62,799 bases of DNA from an uncultured Shimia sp. GTDB taxonomy: Bacteria; Pseudomonadota; Alphaproteobacteria; Rhodobacterales; Rhodobacteraceae. Positions 55,119-62,744 of this stretch are shown here, one piece after another. Below the pieces are notes generated by a model. The model worked only from the letters and a program-made list of their open reading frames with translations, did no database searches and was not told the DNA's origin. Each line of letters opens with the position of its first letter. Positions within the stretch are counted from its first letter, which is position 1. The position numbers and the translations under genes are program-made. The DNA lies in assembly GCA_937897325.1 (NCBI GenBank), contig CALCOY010000093.1, forward strand, positions 1 through 62,799, in the 5' to 3' direction.

Positions 55119-55538
55119 CTATCGATCAGTCAGATTGTGACGCATCTGTTGGGCCCCCGCATAAGCGGTCGCACGGATTTCGACGATGGCTCCCTGACGT
55201 CGAAGCCCGCCAGCCTCGATCGCTGTCCATGCCGGGTAGGGGGCCGAGAACAGATCAACCCGCACAGCATCAAAAAGATCGAAGTGACCCCGCAGCCCGA
55301 TATGGTAGCTCGTCATTTCGACGATCGCATCCAGCCCCAACCCCGTCTCTGCAAGCGTTCCCGCCAATTTGCCGAATGCTGCGCGGAACTGTGTTTCGGG
55401 ATCCTCTGGCATCGCACCATCGGGTGCGCTGCCCGTCACTCCTGTCAGGAAAACGAAGTCGTTGCAGACAATCCCCGGCGACATCCGAGATTGCGCGGCA
55501 CTTTCCCGAAAGGCAGCGGGGGTCACAGCCCGCTTCAT
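55119..55538 (-). CDS. RidA/YjgF-like protein
   Basis: A 139-residue RidA-type protein. LDAIVEMTSYHIGLRGHFDLFDAVRVDLFSAPYPAWTAIEAGGLRRQGAIVEIRATAY matches the family end (ARTAVxVxxLPxxxxVEIEAxA), although the usual Arg-Thr of the active site reads Trp-Thr here. RidA proteins hydrolyse reactive enamine/imine intermediates. The ATG at 55538 lies 4 bases after the mmsA stop, so the gene belongs to the same operon. Confidence 0.87.
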   Translation of the reverse strand: MKRAVTPAAFRESAAQSRMSPGIVCNDFVFLTGVTGSAPDGAMPEDPETQFRAAFGKLAGTLAETGLGLDAIVEMTSYHIGLRGHFDLFDAVRVDLFSAPYPAWTAIEAGGLRRQGAIVEIRATAYAGAQQMRHNLTDR

Positions 55539-55542
55539 ATGG

Positions 55543-57042
55543 CTATTCCATAACCGGAATGCTGAATTCGCCGCCTTCCTTGATGCCAGAAGGCCAGCGC
55601 GCGGTGATCGTCTTGGTCCGGGTGTAGAATTTGAACGCGTCCGGTCCGTGCTGGTTGAGATCCCCAAAAACAGATTTTTTCCACCCGCCAAAGGTATGAT
55701 AAGCCAGCGGTACCGGGATGGGCACGTTGATCCCCACCATGCCGATATTGATCCGGTTGGCAAAGTCGCGCGCAGCGTCACCATCGCGCGTGAAGATCGC
55801 CGTGCCATTCCCGTATTCGTGATCCATGGCGAGGCTTAGCGCCTCTTCGTAGCTTTGCGCGCGTACGGTGGACAAGACCGGCCCGAAGATCTCGGTCTTG
55901 TAGATGTCCATGTCTTTCGTGACGTGATCAAAAAGGTGCGGGCCGACGAAGAACCCGTCTTCGTAGCCCTGCAGGTTGAAGCCACGCCCATCAACGACCA
56001 GCTTCGCCCCTTGATCCACGCCCGACTGTACCAGCCGTTCGATACTGGCCTTCGCAGCCCCCGTCACGACGGGCCCGTAATCCACGTCATCGCCCGCCGT
56101 GTAGGGGCCGACCTTCAGCTTTTCGATCCGGGGCACCAGCTTTTCGACCAGCCGGTCCGCAGTCTCATCGCCCACGGGCACGGCCACTGAAATGGCCATG
56201 CAGCGCTCGCCCGCAGCCCCGTAGCCTGCGCCAACCAGCGCATCGGCGGCCTGATCCATATCCGCGTCCGGCATGACGATCATGTGGTTCTTGGCTCCGC
56301 CAAAACACTGCACACGTTTGCCGTTCGCACAGCCCGTTCCGTAGATGTATTCGGCAATCGGAGTTGATCCGACAAAGCCTATGGACTGGATGACGGGATG
56401 GTGCAGGATTGCGTCCACCGCTTCCTTGTCCCCATTGACAACCTGCAAAATGCCCTTGGGCAGACCTGCTTCCTCCATCAATTCCGCCAGAAGCAGCGGC
56501 ACGGAAGGATCGCGTTCCGAGGGTTTCAGGATAAAAGCGTTCCCGCAGGCAATTGCAGGCGCGAACATCCACATTGGGATCATCGCCGGAAAGTTGAAAG
56601 GCGTGATCCCTGCGGTCACCCCCAAGGCCTGCCGCATCGAATACATGTCGATACCGGGGCCCGCGCTGTCGGTAAACTCCCCCTTCAGCATCTGAGGTGC
56701 CCCGATGCAGTACTCCACCACCTCAAGCCCCCGCTGCACGTCGCCCGCCGCATCCGGCAGCGTCTTGCCGTGCTCGCGGCTCAGTGCTTCGGCCAGCTTG
56801 TCCATGTCCCGGTTCAGAAGATGCACGAATTTCATCAGCACCCGCGCCCGGCGCTGCGGGTTTGTCGCGGCCCAGGCAGGCTGAGCGGCTGCAGCAATCT
56901 CAACAGCCTTGGCCACCTCGTCACCGCTCGCCAAAGGCACTTTTGCCTGCACCTCGCCCGTCGCGGGATTCATCACATCCGCAAAGCGCGCGGAGGTTCC
57001 TTTGACATGTTCGCCGTTCAGATAATGGCTGAGTTCCTGCAT
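55543..57042 (-). CDS. mmsA: Methylmalonate-semialdehyde dehydrogenase (CoA-acylating)
   Basis: A 499-residue aldehyde dehydrogenase that converts methylmalonate semialdehyde to propionyl-CoA. TPFNFPAMIPMWMFAPAIACGNAFILKPSERDPS and the catalytic Cys281 in GAAGERCMAIS are characteristic of the CoA-dependent MMSDH group, in which the general-base Glu of other ALDHs is replaced. The C-terminus GPDAFKFYTRTKTITARWP is also typical. The ATG at 57042 follows GGAGAA. It begins the minus-strand run with the ridA-like gene. Confidence 0.96.
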   Translation of the reverse strand: MQELSHYLNGEHVKGTSARFADVMNPATGEVQAKVPLASGDEVAKAVEIAAAAQPAWAATNPQRRARVLMKFVHLLNRDMDKLAEALSREHGKTLPDAAGDVQRGLEVVEYCIGAPQMLKGEFTDSAGPGIDMYSMRQALGVTAGITPFNFPAMIPMWMFAPAIACGNAFILKPSERDPSVPLLLAELMEEAGLPKGILQVVNGDKEAVDAILHHPVIQSIGFVGSTPIAEYIYGTGCANGKRVQCFGGAKNHMIVMPDADMDQAADALVGAGYGAAGERCMAISVAVPVGDETADRLVEKLVPRIEKLKVGPYTAGDDVDYGPVVTGAAKASIERLVQSGVDQGAKLVVDGRGFNLQGYEDGFFVGPHLFDHVTKDMDIYKTEIFGPVLSTVRAQSYEEALSLAMDHEYGNGTAIFTRDGDAARDFANRINIGMVGINVPIPVPLAYHTFGGWKKSVFGDLNQHGPDAFKFYTRTKTITARWPSGIKEGGEFSIPVME

Positions 57043-57217
57043 CGTTTTCTCCCTTCGCCGCCCAACGGGCAGCCCGTCATTTGCGCGCACCATAGCGACG
57101 CGCCAGAGCGGGGGAAAGGCGCCAAAACACAGGGAGATATCTGTCCACTGCGCTTGACAGATAGCCGGGTGATAGCAACCTTAACGGCATAGTTGTAGCC
57201 ACCAGGGAGGACCCGCC

Positions 57218-57652
57218 ATGACTGTCTACCGCATTCTCAATGGAAAATCGGACGATTCTGTTTTCACCGTCCCGCCCGAAACCACGCTGACCGAGGCTGC
57301 GAAGATCCTTGCGGAAAAACGCATTGGGACAGTGGTGATTTCCAAGGATGGTAAGGTGGCTGATGGAATTCTGTCGGAACGTGATGTGGTGCGTGTACTT
57401 GCCATGCGTGGTGCCGGGGTGCTGGCAGACAGGGTCACTGATCATATGACGACCAAACTCGTCACCTGCACCCGAAAGGACACCGCGGAAAGCGTTATGC
57501 AAAAGATGACGGCAGGTCGGTTCCGGCACATGCCTGTCGTGGAAGAAGGACAGATGGTTGGGATTATCTCTCTTGGCGATGCCGTCAAGGCCCGGCTCAG
57601 CGAAGTGTCGATGGAAAAAGACGCCCTTGAGGGGATGATCATGGGGCACTGA
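57218..57652 (+). CDS. CBS-domain pair protein
   Basis: A 144-residue protein made of two CBS motifs (residues about 13-70 and 77-135): TVVISKDGKVADGILSERDVVRVLA and RHMPVVEEGQMVGIISLGDAVKARL. Stand-alone CBS pairs bind adenosine nucleotides (AMP, ATP, NADH) and regulate partners. The target is unknown. It is divergent from mmsA, and AGGGAGG is upstream of the ATG. Confidence 0.93.
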   Translation: MTVYRILNGKSDDSVFTVPPETTLTEAAKILAEKRIGTVVISKDGKVADGILSERDVVRVLAMRGAGVLADRVTDHMTTKLVTCTRKDTAESVMQKMTAGRFRHMPVVEEGQMVGIISLGDAVKARLSEVSMEKDALEGMIMGH

Positions 57653-57677
57653 CGCCCCGCTTGCATTTCGGGCGTCA
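57650..57677 (+). terminator. Inverted repeat beginning at the CBS gene stop codon
   Basis: TGACGCCC (57650-57657, including the stop codon) and GGGCGTCA (57670-57677) form a perfect 8-bp stem with a 12-base loop. AAAA rather than a T-run follows on the plus strand. Like the hairpin after mltG, the stem starts in the stop codon. Confidence 0.4.
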
Positions 57678-57716
57678 AAATGATTCCGTGACCGCATCGG
57701 ACCAAAGGCGGGGGCA

Positions 57717-58253
57717 ATGATGCGCACAGGGCTTTATCCCGGGACATTCGATCCCATCACGCTGGGGCATATCGACATCATTCGCCGGGCCGCCCTCATG
57801 GTTGACAGGCTCGTGATCGGTGTGGCGATCAATCGCGACAAAGGCCCGCTCTTTAGCTTGGAAGAACGTGTTGCCTTCATCGAAGAGGAATGCTTGGCCC
57901 TCAGCGCGCAGACCGGGACTGAGATTGTGGCGCACCCGTTCGAAAATCTGCTGATCGATTGCGCGCGCGACGTCGGCGCCCAGATCATCGTACGGGGCCT
58001 GCGCGCGGTCGCGGATTTCGAATATGAGTTTCAGATGGTCGGCATGAACCGCAAGCTCGACGATTCCATCGAAACGGTCTTTCTGATGGCCGAGGCCGAA
58101 CATCAGGCCATCGCCTCGAAGTTGGTCAAGGAAATCGCACGGTTGGGCGGCGACGTCAGCAAGTTTGTGACCGGCCATGTGAATGACGAGTTGCGCGCGC
58201 GATTTGGCCCGCAAATCGAAGCAGCGCGTGCCGCCGATCTATCCAAAGTATAA
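57717..58253 (+). CDS. coaD: Pantetheine-phosphate adenylyltransferase
   Basis: A 178-residue enzyme of coenzyme A synthesis that adenylates 4'-phosphopantetheine. The nucleotidyltransferase motif GLYPGTFDPITLGHIDII contains the (T/H)xGH site, and the conserved RGLRAVADFEYEFQMVGMNRKL follows. The C-terminus ends with FVTGHVNDEL plus about 15 further residues, slightly longer than usual. ATG codons at 57717 and 57720 are both possible starts. Confidence 0.96.
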   Translation: MMRTGLYPGTFDPITLGHIDIIRRAALMVDRLVIGVAINRDKGPLFSLEERVAFIEEECLALSAQTGTEIVAHPFENLLIDCARDVGAQIIVRGLRAVADFEYEFQMVGMNRKLDDSIETVFLMAEAEHQAIASKLVKEIARLGGDVSKFVTGHVNDELRARFGPQIEAARAADLSKV

Positions 58254-58345
58254 CACATCATATTTTCACAAAAAGACCAAAATAGCGACTATCACCGCAG
58301 GTAGAACCGCCGCATTCTGTCGCTGTAACGGAAAGGCGGTTTACA

Positions 58346-59095
58346 ATGTTGCAACTCTTGAAACCTGGTCATGTTCTCAGTTTCGGCACATGCCCCAGCA
58401 CAATCATGTCGCCGAAGGCGGTGGGAAGTGCGTCCAATGACAACACGCTGGAAACATCATGGCCGACAACACGTGCTTTGGGTCAGGTGCGGGCCTTGTC
58501 CCACCCATCGGGTCCTGCTGGTCCCGTTGCGGCTGATGTGGCCACGAATTTGCGCACCACACCGAGCTCGGCGTCTCGGGGGGCCAGCTATTCGGCCGTG
58601 GGGCGGGCGGTGACAAGCTCTGACCGGCCCGTTGGATCCGAGATGTGCGACTTTGTCGGATATGTGGATGGTCAGTCAAACTACATCGACAGCGCCCGCA
58701 CGGTCTTCAGTAAGGACTTCAGCGGTTGCCTCATGGTCGTTTACAGCGTTGGCGGTCAGCGGCGTGTCGCCCATGTCGCAGCAAGTCAGGTTGCTAAGAT
58801 GGATTGCAAGCAGGCCTTTTTGGACACCATCCGCGCAAATGGCGCCACACTGATCGGCTGGTTTCGCCCATACGTTCAGTCGCGTGATGTTGACGATAAG
58901 ATAAAGGCCTTCAATCGGGTCAAGGCGCATGTGCCCCGTCAGCAGGTCGACAACCTCACGACATTTGGCGTGATGACTTCGACCAACCGCGGCTATTCAG
59001 TCGACGCATTCAGATCGGCAGCCAGCCCGGGAAACATCTGGATCGTCACCAAAGTTGTCGAACGGACGCTTTCGACCAATTGGCGTTTCAGTTGA
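58346..59095 (+). CDS. Unknown protein with a CNF1/CheD-like SGC...His motif
   Basis: A 249-residue protein with no recognised full-length family. The first 100 residues are low in hydrophobic content and look linker-like. The rest looks like one folded domain: DFVGYVDGQSNYIDSA, then DFSGCLMVVYSVGGQRRVAHVAAS, helices and GNIWIVTKVV. In the middle segment Cys128 follows Ser-Gly, a strand follows, and His143 is exactly 15 residues later. This is the spacing of the catalytic Cys-His in CNF1-type glutamine deamidases, which share a fold with CheD. No signal peptide is seen. AAGGCGG precedes the ATG. Real gene: likely; deamidase: hypothesis. Confidence 0.65.
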   Translation: MLQLLKPGHVLSFGTCPSTIMSPKAVGSASNDNTLETSWPTTRALGQVRALSHPSGPAGPVAADVATNLRTTPSSASRGASYSAVGRAVTSSDRPVGSEMCDFVGYVDGQSNYIDSARTVFSKDFSGCLMVVYSVGGQRRVAHVAASQVAKMDCKQAFLDTIRANGATLIGWFRPYVQSRDVDDKIKAFNRVKAHVPRQQVDNLTTFGVMTSTNRGYSVDAFRSAASPGNIWIVTKVVERTLSTNWRFS

Positions 59096-59299
59096 GCAGT
59101 TTATGCAAGGAGAGTGGGCCGATGGGAACGCTTAACCGCGCGATCCGGCAATTCAGCCGGAGACCGACCCACAAACAGACGTGATACCGACGCAGTACCA
59201 ACAGAATGCTGACCCAGATTTTACCTCGTTTGATTGGATCAATCCACCGTTGGTCGCCTGGCTGCAGGAACATCGCATTGAACGTTGCTGACATCATTT

Positions 59300-59321
59300 G
59301 GTAGTGGGTCACTTTGAAATT
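59300..59321 (+). repeat. Left 22-bp inverted repeat of the element
   Basis: Begins GGTAGTGGGTCACTTTGAAA and continues TT. It is identical to the reverse complement of 61771-61792. A further hairpin (GCGCC-TTT-GGGCGC, about 59334-59348) lies just inside this end. Confidence 0.95.
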
Positions 59322-59366
59322 TAGGTAGGGTTTGCGCCTTTGGGCGCGCGAGACTATCTTACCTGT

Positions 59367-59597
59367 ATGACAGACAAACCCAAGAGACCCCGTGACGCCA
59401 ACCAGCTTGCCAAGTTCATTGTGGACACGGCGACGGGTAAAGAGCCTGTGCATGAGGCAGATACGTCAGGCCAGCGCAAGGGTGGCCTCAAAGGCGGCGC
59501 AGCTCGAAGTAAGGCGCTCAGCGAAGGGCGCAAGCAACAAATTGCCAAGAAGGCGGCAAACGCCCGTTGGGAAAAGGCAAAAATCAAAGAGGAATAA
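59367..59597 (+). CDS. Small basic protein of the transposon-like element
   Basis: A 76-residue lysine/arginine-rich protein. The N-terminal part TDKPKRPRDANQLAKFIVD is followed by a nucleic-acid-binding-like C-terminal segment with GGLKGGAARSKALSEGRKQQIAKKAANARW. This Gly-Gly..Arg..Ala-Arg-Trp pattern occurs in small proteins often found near mobile elements. DNA or RNA binding is inferred from charge and pattern. Its last 14 bases overlap the convergent ATPase gene. The ribosome site is weak. Confidence 0.75.
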   Translation: MTDKPKRPRDANQLAKFIVDTATGKEPVHEADTSGQRKGGLKGGAARSKALSEGRKQQIAKKAANARWEKAKIKEE

Positions 59598-60783
59598 GCC
59601 CTTTTTGAACACCAACCATAACGGCCAGCGGTTGAAGCAATGGGTTCGCAAACCTGTATTGATACCTTTTGGGGATGCCAGACTTAATGAGTGTTGGCCC
59701 CCGTTCATCGGCACATAAATTGGCAAGGTTTGTTGAGAAGTTAGGGATTTCCATTTGTTTGCCTCTGATTTTTGAGTACGGGTCTCTGACGCTTCCGGCG
59801 TAAAACCATCCCAATTCATTACTTTCGGCAAGTGCACACGCGATCAAGACCTCTTCGTACTTGCTATCAGTTCGGGAACTGTTGATAGCCTTGTAGTAGT
59901 CCTGGCGCGTCCTTTGATCGGCCTTATCCACGGCTTTTGAAAGTGCAAATTTTAGGTCATCTTCGGTTACAGTCGTTGACTTTCTGTCAATTGCACTGCG
60001 CAAGCAAAGTTGGCTCATTAGGTGGACGTAGCCGGGCAGCCCTTGTGACAACTTAACAATTTTGTCTGATACGCCCTCCGCAAGTAGTATTCCCATGCGG
60101 GGAAAGCGTTCGCTCATGATTGCACTGAGTTCATTCGGCTCCATTCTCGGCATCTTAACCTGTGAACAGCACCTAGCGACCGACTCGTGGCTGTCAAATA
60201 GATCGTTAAGTGTCTCGCCGACGCCAACGATTACCACTGTTGCCTTTACGGGGTTGTTGGAAAAGTGCTTCATGAGGTCTGCCATCAAAAACAAGGCATC
60301 TTTGTCCCGAATGCGGTCAAATTCGTCAAAAATGTAAATGGTTTGCCCGTCGGTTAGGTTATCGACAATGGCTTTATATACTTCGTAGGGATTGTCTTTA
60401 TTTTTGAAATGACTTGCTGGGTCGATCTCCCCGGCTGTGTGGTCGTTAAAAGCGTTTCCCCAAATGGTGTAAAAATCATCGTTCACGCCACACGAGATAA
60501 ATTTCACCGTTATCCGGCCCATGATCTTAGCTACGCGTTTATCAATGATCTTTGCCAGCGAAGTTTTGCCTACGCCTCGCTCGCCGAAGATTACCGCATG
60601 GCCGCCTTTCTGATAAACCGCCTCTAAAACATCATTAATCTGTTCAAGTCGTCCTGAAAAAAGTTTTGCGTCATCAATGGGTGATCTGGGGTCAAATATT
60701 TGGTTCGATAGGGCCGAAAGCGTTTCCCAATCTTCGTCTGTGGTCGGGGTGAAGCTCTCTGCCAGCACTTCGTTTAAATCCAT
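59584..60783 (-). CDS. Cdc6/Orc1-like AAA+ ATPase of the transposon-like element
   Basis: A 399-residue P-loop ATPase. Walker A GERGVGKT is at residues 67-74, Walker B IYIFDE at 149-154, a sensor-1-like VVIVGVGET near 183-191, a possible arginine finger at Arg204 and sensor 2 near GLPGYVHLM (249-257). The C-terminal 100 residues end in a winged-helix-like YRFANPLLQPLAVM. The layout resembles Cdc6/Orc and transposition helper ATPases (IstB, TniB, TnsC), but also some defence STAND-like ATPases. Its codon use is AT-richer than the neighbourhood. Confidence 0.82.
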   Translation of the reverse strand: MDLNEVLAESFTPTTDEDWETLSALSNQIFDPRSPIDDAKLFSGRLEQINDVLEAVYQKGGHAVIFGERGVGKTSLAKIIDKRVAKIMGRITVKFISCGVNDDFYTIWGNAFNDHTAGEIDPASHFKNKDNPYEVYKAIVDNLTDGQTIYIFDEFDRIRDKDALFLMADLMKHFSNNPVKATVVIVGVGETLNDLFDSHESVARCCSQVKMPRMEPNELSAIMSERFPRMGILLAEGVSDKIVKLSQGLPGYVHLMSQLCLRSAIDRKSTTVTEDDLKFALSKAVDKADQRTRQDYYKAINSSRTDSKYEEVLIACALAESNELGWFYAGSVRDPYSKIRGKQMEIPNFSTNLANLCADERGPTLIKSGIPKRYQYRFANPLLQPLAVMVGVQKGLIPL

Positions 60784-60792
60784 TTCGAGTCT

Positions 60793-60865
60793 CCACCTAA
60801 GGTGGGTTCTTTCAAAATAGAATTCATGCTGAGCGCAATACCTTGCGTTGCTTGACTTTAAGTCA
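60793..60865. promoter_or_regulatory. Two palindromes between ATPase and transposase genes
   Basis: CCACCT-A-AGGTGG (60793-60805) overlaps the ribosome site of the ATPase gene on the minus strand. TGACTT-T-AAGTCA (60853-60865) lies 21 bases before the transposase ATG. They sit in the divergent 103-base gap and are good candidates for operators or translational control of the element. Confidence 0.45.
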
Positions 60866-60886
60866 GTTTGAAATTAGATTGAGCTT

Positions 60887-61783
60887 ATGAGAAAGCTAGA
60901 CACAAAAACCCGCGCTCTGATCATCCGCCTGCTTGTTGAAGGTAACAGCATCCGCGCAACAGCCCGCATCGCTGACGTGTCCAAAAACACCGTGACTAAG
61001 CTTCTCGACGATGCAGGCGCTGCATGTGCCAAGTACCACGACGAGCATGTGCGCAACGTCAAAGCTTCGGTGATCCAGTGCGATGAAATCTGGTCATTTA
61101 CTTACGCCAAGCAAAAGAATGTGGCGACAGCCAAGGCCGCGCCAGAACACGCAGGCGACACGTGGACGTGGACTGCCATCGACAGCGAAAGCAAGCTGAT
61201 TGTGTCTTACATGGTCGGTGGCCGCGACAGCGAATATGCGATTGAGTTCATGGACGATCTGCGCGCACGTTTGGCTAATCGCGTCCAACTGACCACAGAC
61301 GGTCACAAGGCATATTTGGAAGCTGTAGAAGGCGCGTTTGATGCCGATGTGGACTACGCGCAGCTTATCAAGATGTATGGCGGTGAGACTGGCTCCAAAG
61401 GCCATGAGAAGAAATACAGCCCTGCAGAATGCACGGGCATCAAAAAACGCACCGTTGAAGGCCGCCCCGACAAAGCCCTTATCAGCACCAGCCATGTTGA
61501 GCGCCAAAACCTCACCATGCGGATGCACATGCGTCGCTTTACCCGCCTGACCAACGCGTTCTCGAAAAAGGTAGAAAACCACATGCACGCGGTCGCGCTG
61601 CACTTCATGTACTACAACTTTGTGAAGGTGCATCAGACGCTAAAGGTGACGCCTGCAATGGAAGCTGGCTTGACGGATCGCCTCTGGGATATTGCCGATC
61701 TGGTGGCTATCGTGGATGCAAACGAACCAGCGCCAAAAAAGCGCGGCCCCTACAAGCCTCGCAAGAAAGCAATTTCAAAGTGA
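60887..61783 (+). CDS. IS1-family DDE transposase (single ORF)
   Basis: A 298-residue transposase. A helix-turn-helix (about residues 18-42) precedes the DDE domain: Asp66 in IQCDEIWSF, Asp138 in LTTDGHKAY and Glu205 in STSHVERQNLTMRMHMRRFTRLTNAFSKK. The HMYYNF-like end MYYNFVKVHQTLKVTPAM is also typical. It is encoded in one frame, without the InsA-InsB frameshift of classical IS1. All catalytic residues are present, so it may be active. Confidence 0.92.
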   Translation: MRKLDTKTRALIIRLLVEGNSIRATARIADVSKNTVTKLLDDAGAACAKYHDEHVRNVKASVIQCDEIWSFTYAKQKNVATAKAAPEHAGDTWTWTAIDSESKLIVSYMVGGRDSEYAIEFMDDLRARLANRVQLTTDGHKAYLEAVEGAFDADVDYAQLIKMYGGETGSKGHEKKYSPAECTGIKKRTVEGRPDKALISTSHVERQNLTMRMHMRRFTRLTNAFSKKVENHMHAVALHFMYYNFVKVHQTLKVTPAMEAGLTDRLWDIADLVAIVDANEPAPKKRGPYKPRKKAISK

Positions 61784-61792
61784 CCCACTACC
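61771..61792 (-). repeat. Right 22-bp inverted repeat of the element
   Basis: Perfect inverted copy of 59300-59321. It includes the transposase stop codon at 61781-61783, so the coding sequence runs into the transposon end. Confidence 0.95.
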
Positions 61793-61890
61793 CATCAGTT
61801 CGTCGCCTTGACGTGCTTTTCCCAAATCGCGCATTTCCGGTCGAAAGCCCCTTGCCGCGCAAAATCGCTCTTGCTATATGCCGCGCTAGT

Positions 61891-61965
61891 TCCGGCGTAG
61901 CTCAGCGGTAGAGCAGTTGACTGTTAATCAATTGGTCGTAGGTTCGATCCCTACCGCCGGAGCCA
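61891..61965 (+). tRNA. tRNA-Asn (anticodon GUU), CCA encoded
   Basis: A 75-base cloverleaf. Acceptor arms TCCGGCG and CGCCGGA pair over 7 bp, discriminator G and an encoded CCA follow. The anticodon loop is CTGTTAA with anticodon GTT at 61923-61925. The T-arm GTAGG-TTCGATC-CCTAC is perfect. tRNA genes are common integration sites, and the region after it looks degenerate. Confidence 0.97.
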
Positions 61966-62744
61966 AAATCCCAAATGAAAACAAGTCGTTGCGGCCATCT
62001 GGTCGCTTAACGTCACGCCGCCCTGCTCGTCTGGGCCCCGAATAGGCCCAATTCGATTTATTCGCGAAACGGTGCAGGCGGCTTGTGGAAAACACCGTAG
62101 CAAGGTTGGTCCAAACCGTCTTGAACGCAATACGAGCATCCGAGAACTACTTGGGTTTGGTCGGTGGTCCTTCCGGCGGCGGCGGCACGTTCAAGATGTC
62201 CCCGTCGGACACAGAGCGATACCGACCGTAAAGCAAGCGGGACTTGCCAACAGTTCCCACCGCCGTTTGTCTCGGTTGGGTGCGGCGTCTTGAACCTTCA
62301 GCAGCAGAGCTGAAGGCCCACACTCAGTGGTTCCAAAAACCTTTGCGAACTCTCTAGTCATCCATTGTCCTTCTCGACCGCTGGGTACTGCGAGGTAAGC
62401 GGCCTCACTCTGTGAACCCCCCCGGGCACGGCGCTCAACCCAACATTTCCTACTGAGGCCTATCGAGTTGCATCTAGACAGCCTGGGTCGGACACTTTTC
62501 TTTCACGGTCAGGTTGGCCACCCCAGCTGACAGTAGGCATTACCATAAAGCTCGACTTTCCAAGGCGAAATCGGCGCTGCTGAAATCAACTGAAATGACG
62601 ATTTGGGGCAATACCAACAGTTCGAAATTTCGGTATAGGGTTTCAGCCTTTCTTTCGGGATTCAATGTGCGAGCTTATCTGCACTGAGCAATTGCTTCGT
62701 CGAATTCTTCGTTCAGACTGCTGATTTCACTTCGAAGGCGGGCC
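61966..62744. other. About 780 bp without a convincing gene downstream of tRNA-Asn
   Basis: Only short, weak ORFs are seen. On the minus strand one open stretch (about 62155-62325) ends with the proline-rich GDILNVPPPPEGPPTKPK and stop; it lacks a clear start or ribosome site and may be the tail of a decayed gene. Composition is mixed and no repeat of the tRNA 3' end was found. It is probably degraded accessory DNA. Confidence 0.4.

Larger units (their letters stand above)
59300..61792. mobile_element. 2.49-kb transposon-like element with IS1-type transposase and AAA+ ATPase
   Basis: The element is bounded by perfect 22-bp inverted repeats (59300-59321 and 61771-61792). Flanking 8-mers CATCATTT (59292-59299) and CATCAGTT (61793-61800) match at 7 of 8 positions, as expected for an IS1-type 8-bp target duplication. 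It contains three genes: a small basic protein (+), a Cdc6-like ATPase (-) and the transposase (+), whose stop codon lies inside the right repeat. The ATPase region is visibly poorer in GC than the host genes. IS1-family elements are normally about 0.75-1.2 kb, so the ATPase and small protein look like passengers or helpers. Confidence 0.85.

Noticed and set aside
59138-59183. 20-codon ORF starting at an ATG with a fair ribosome site (around 59122)
   Set aside because: Too short, basic and without family resemblance; it may be a remnant next to the transposon insertion.
59088-59453. Minus-strand ORF of 121 codons crossing the left transposon end
   Set aside because: It spans the element boundary, overlaps the small basic protein, resembles no family and has no ribosome site.
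62072-62293. Plus-strand ORF of 73 codons downstream of tRNA-Asn
   Set aside because: Arg-rich with no recognisable domain or ribosome site; it probably shadows a decayed minus-strand frame.
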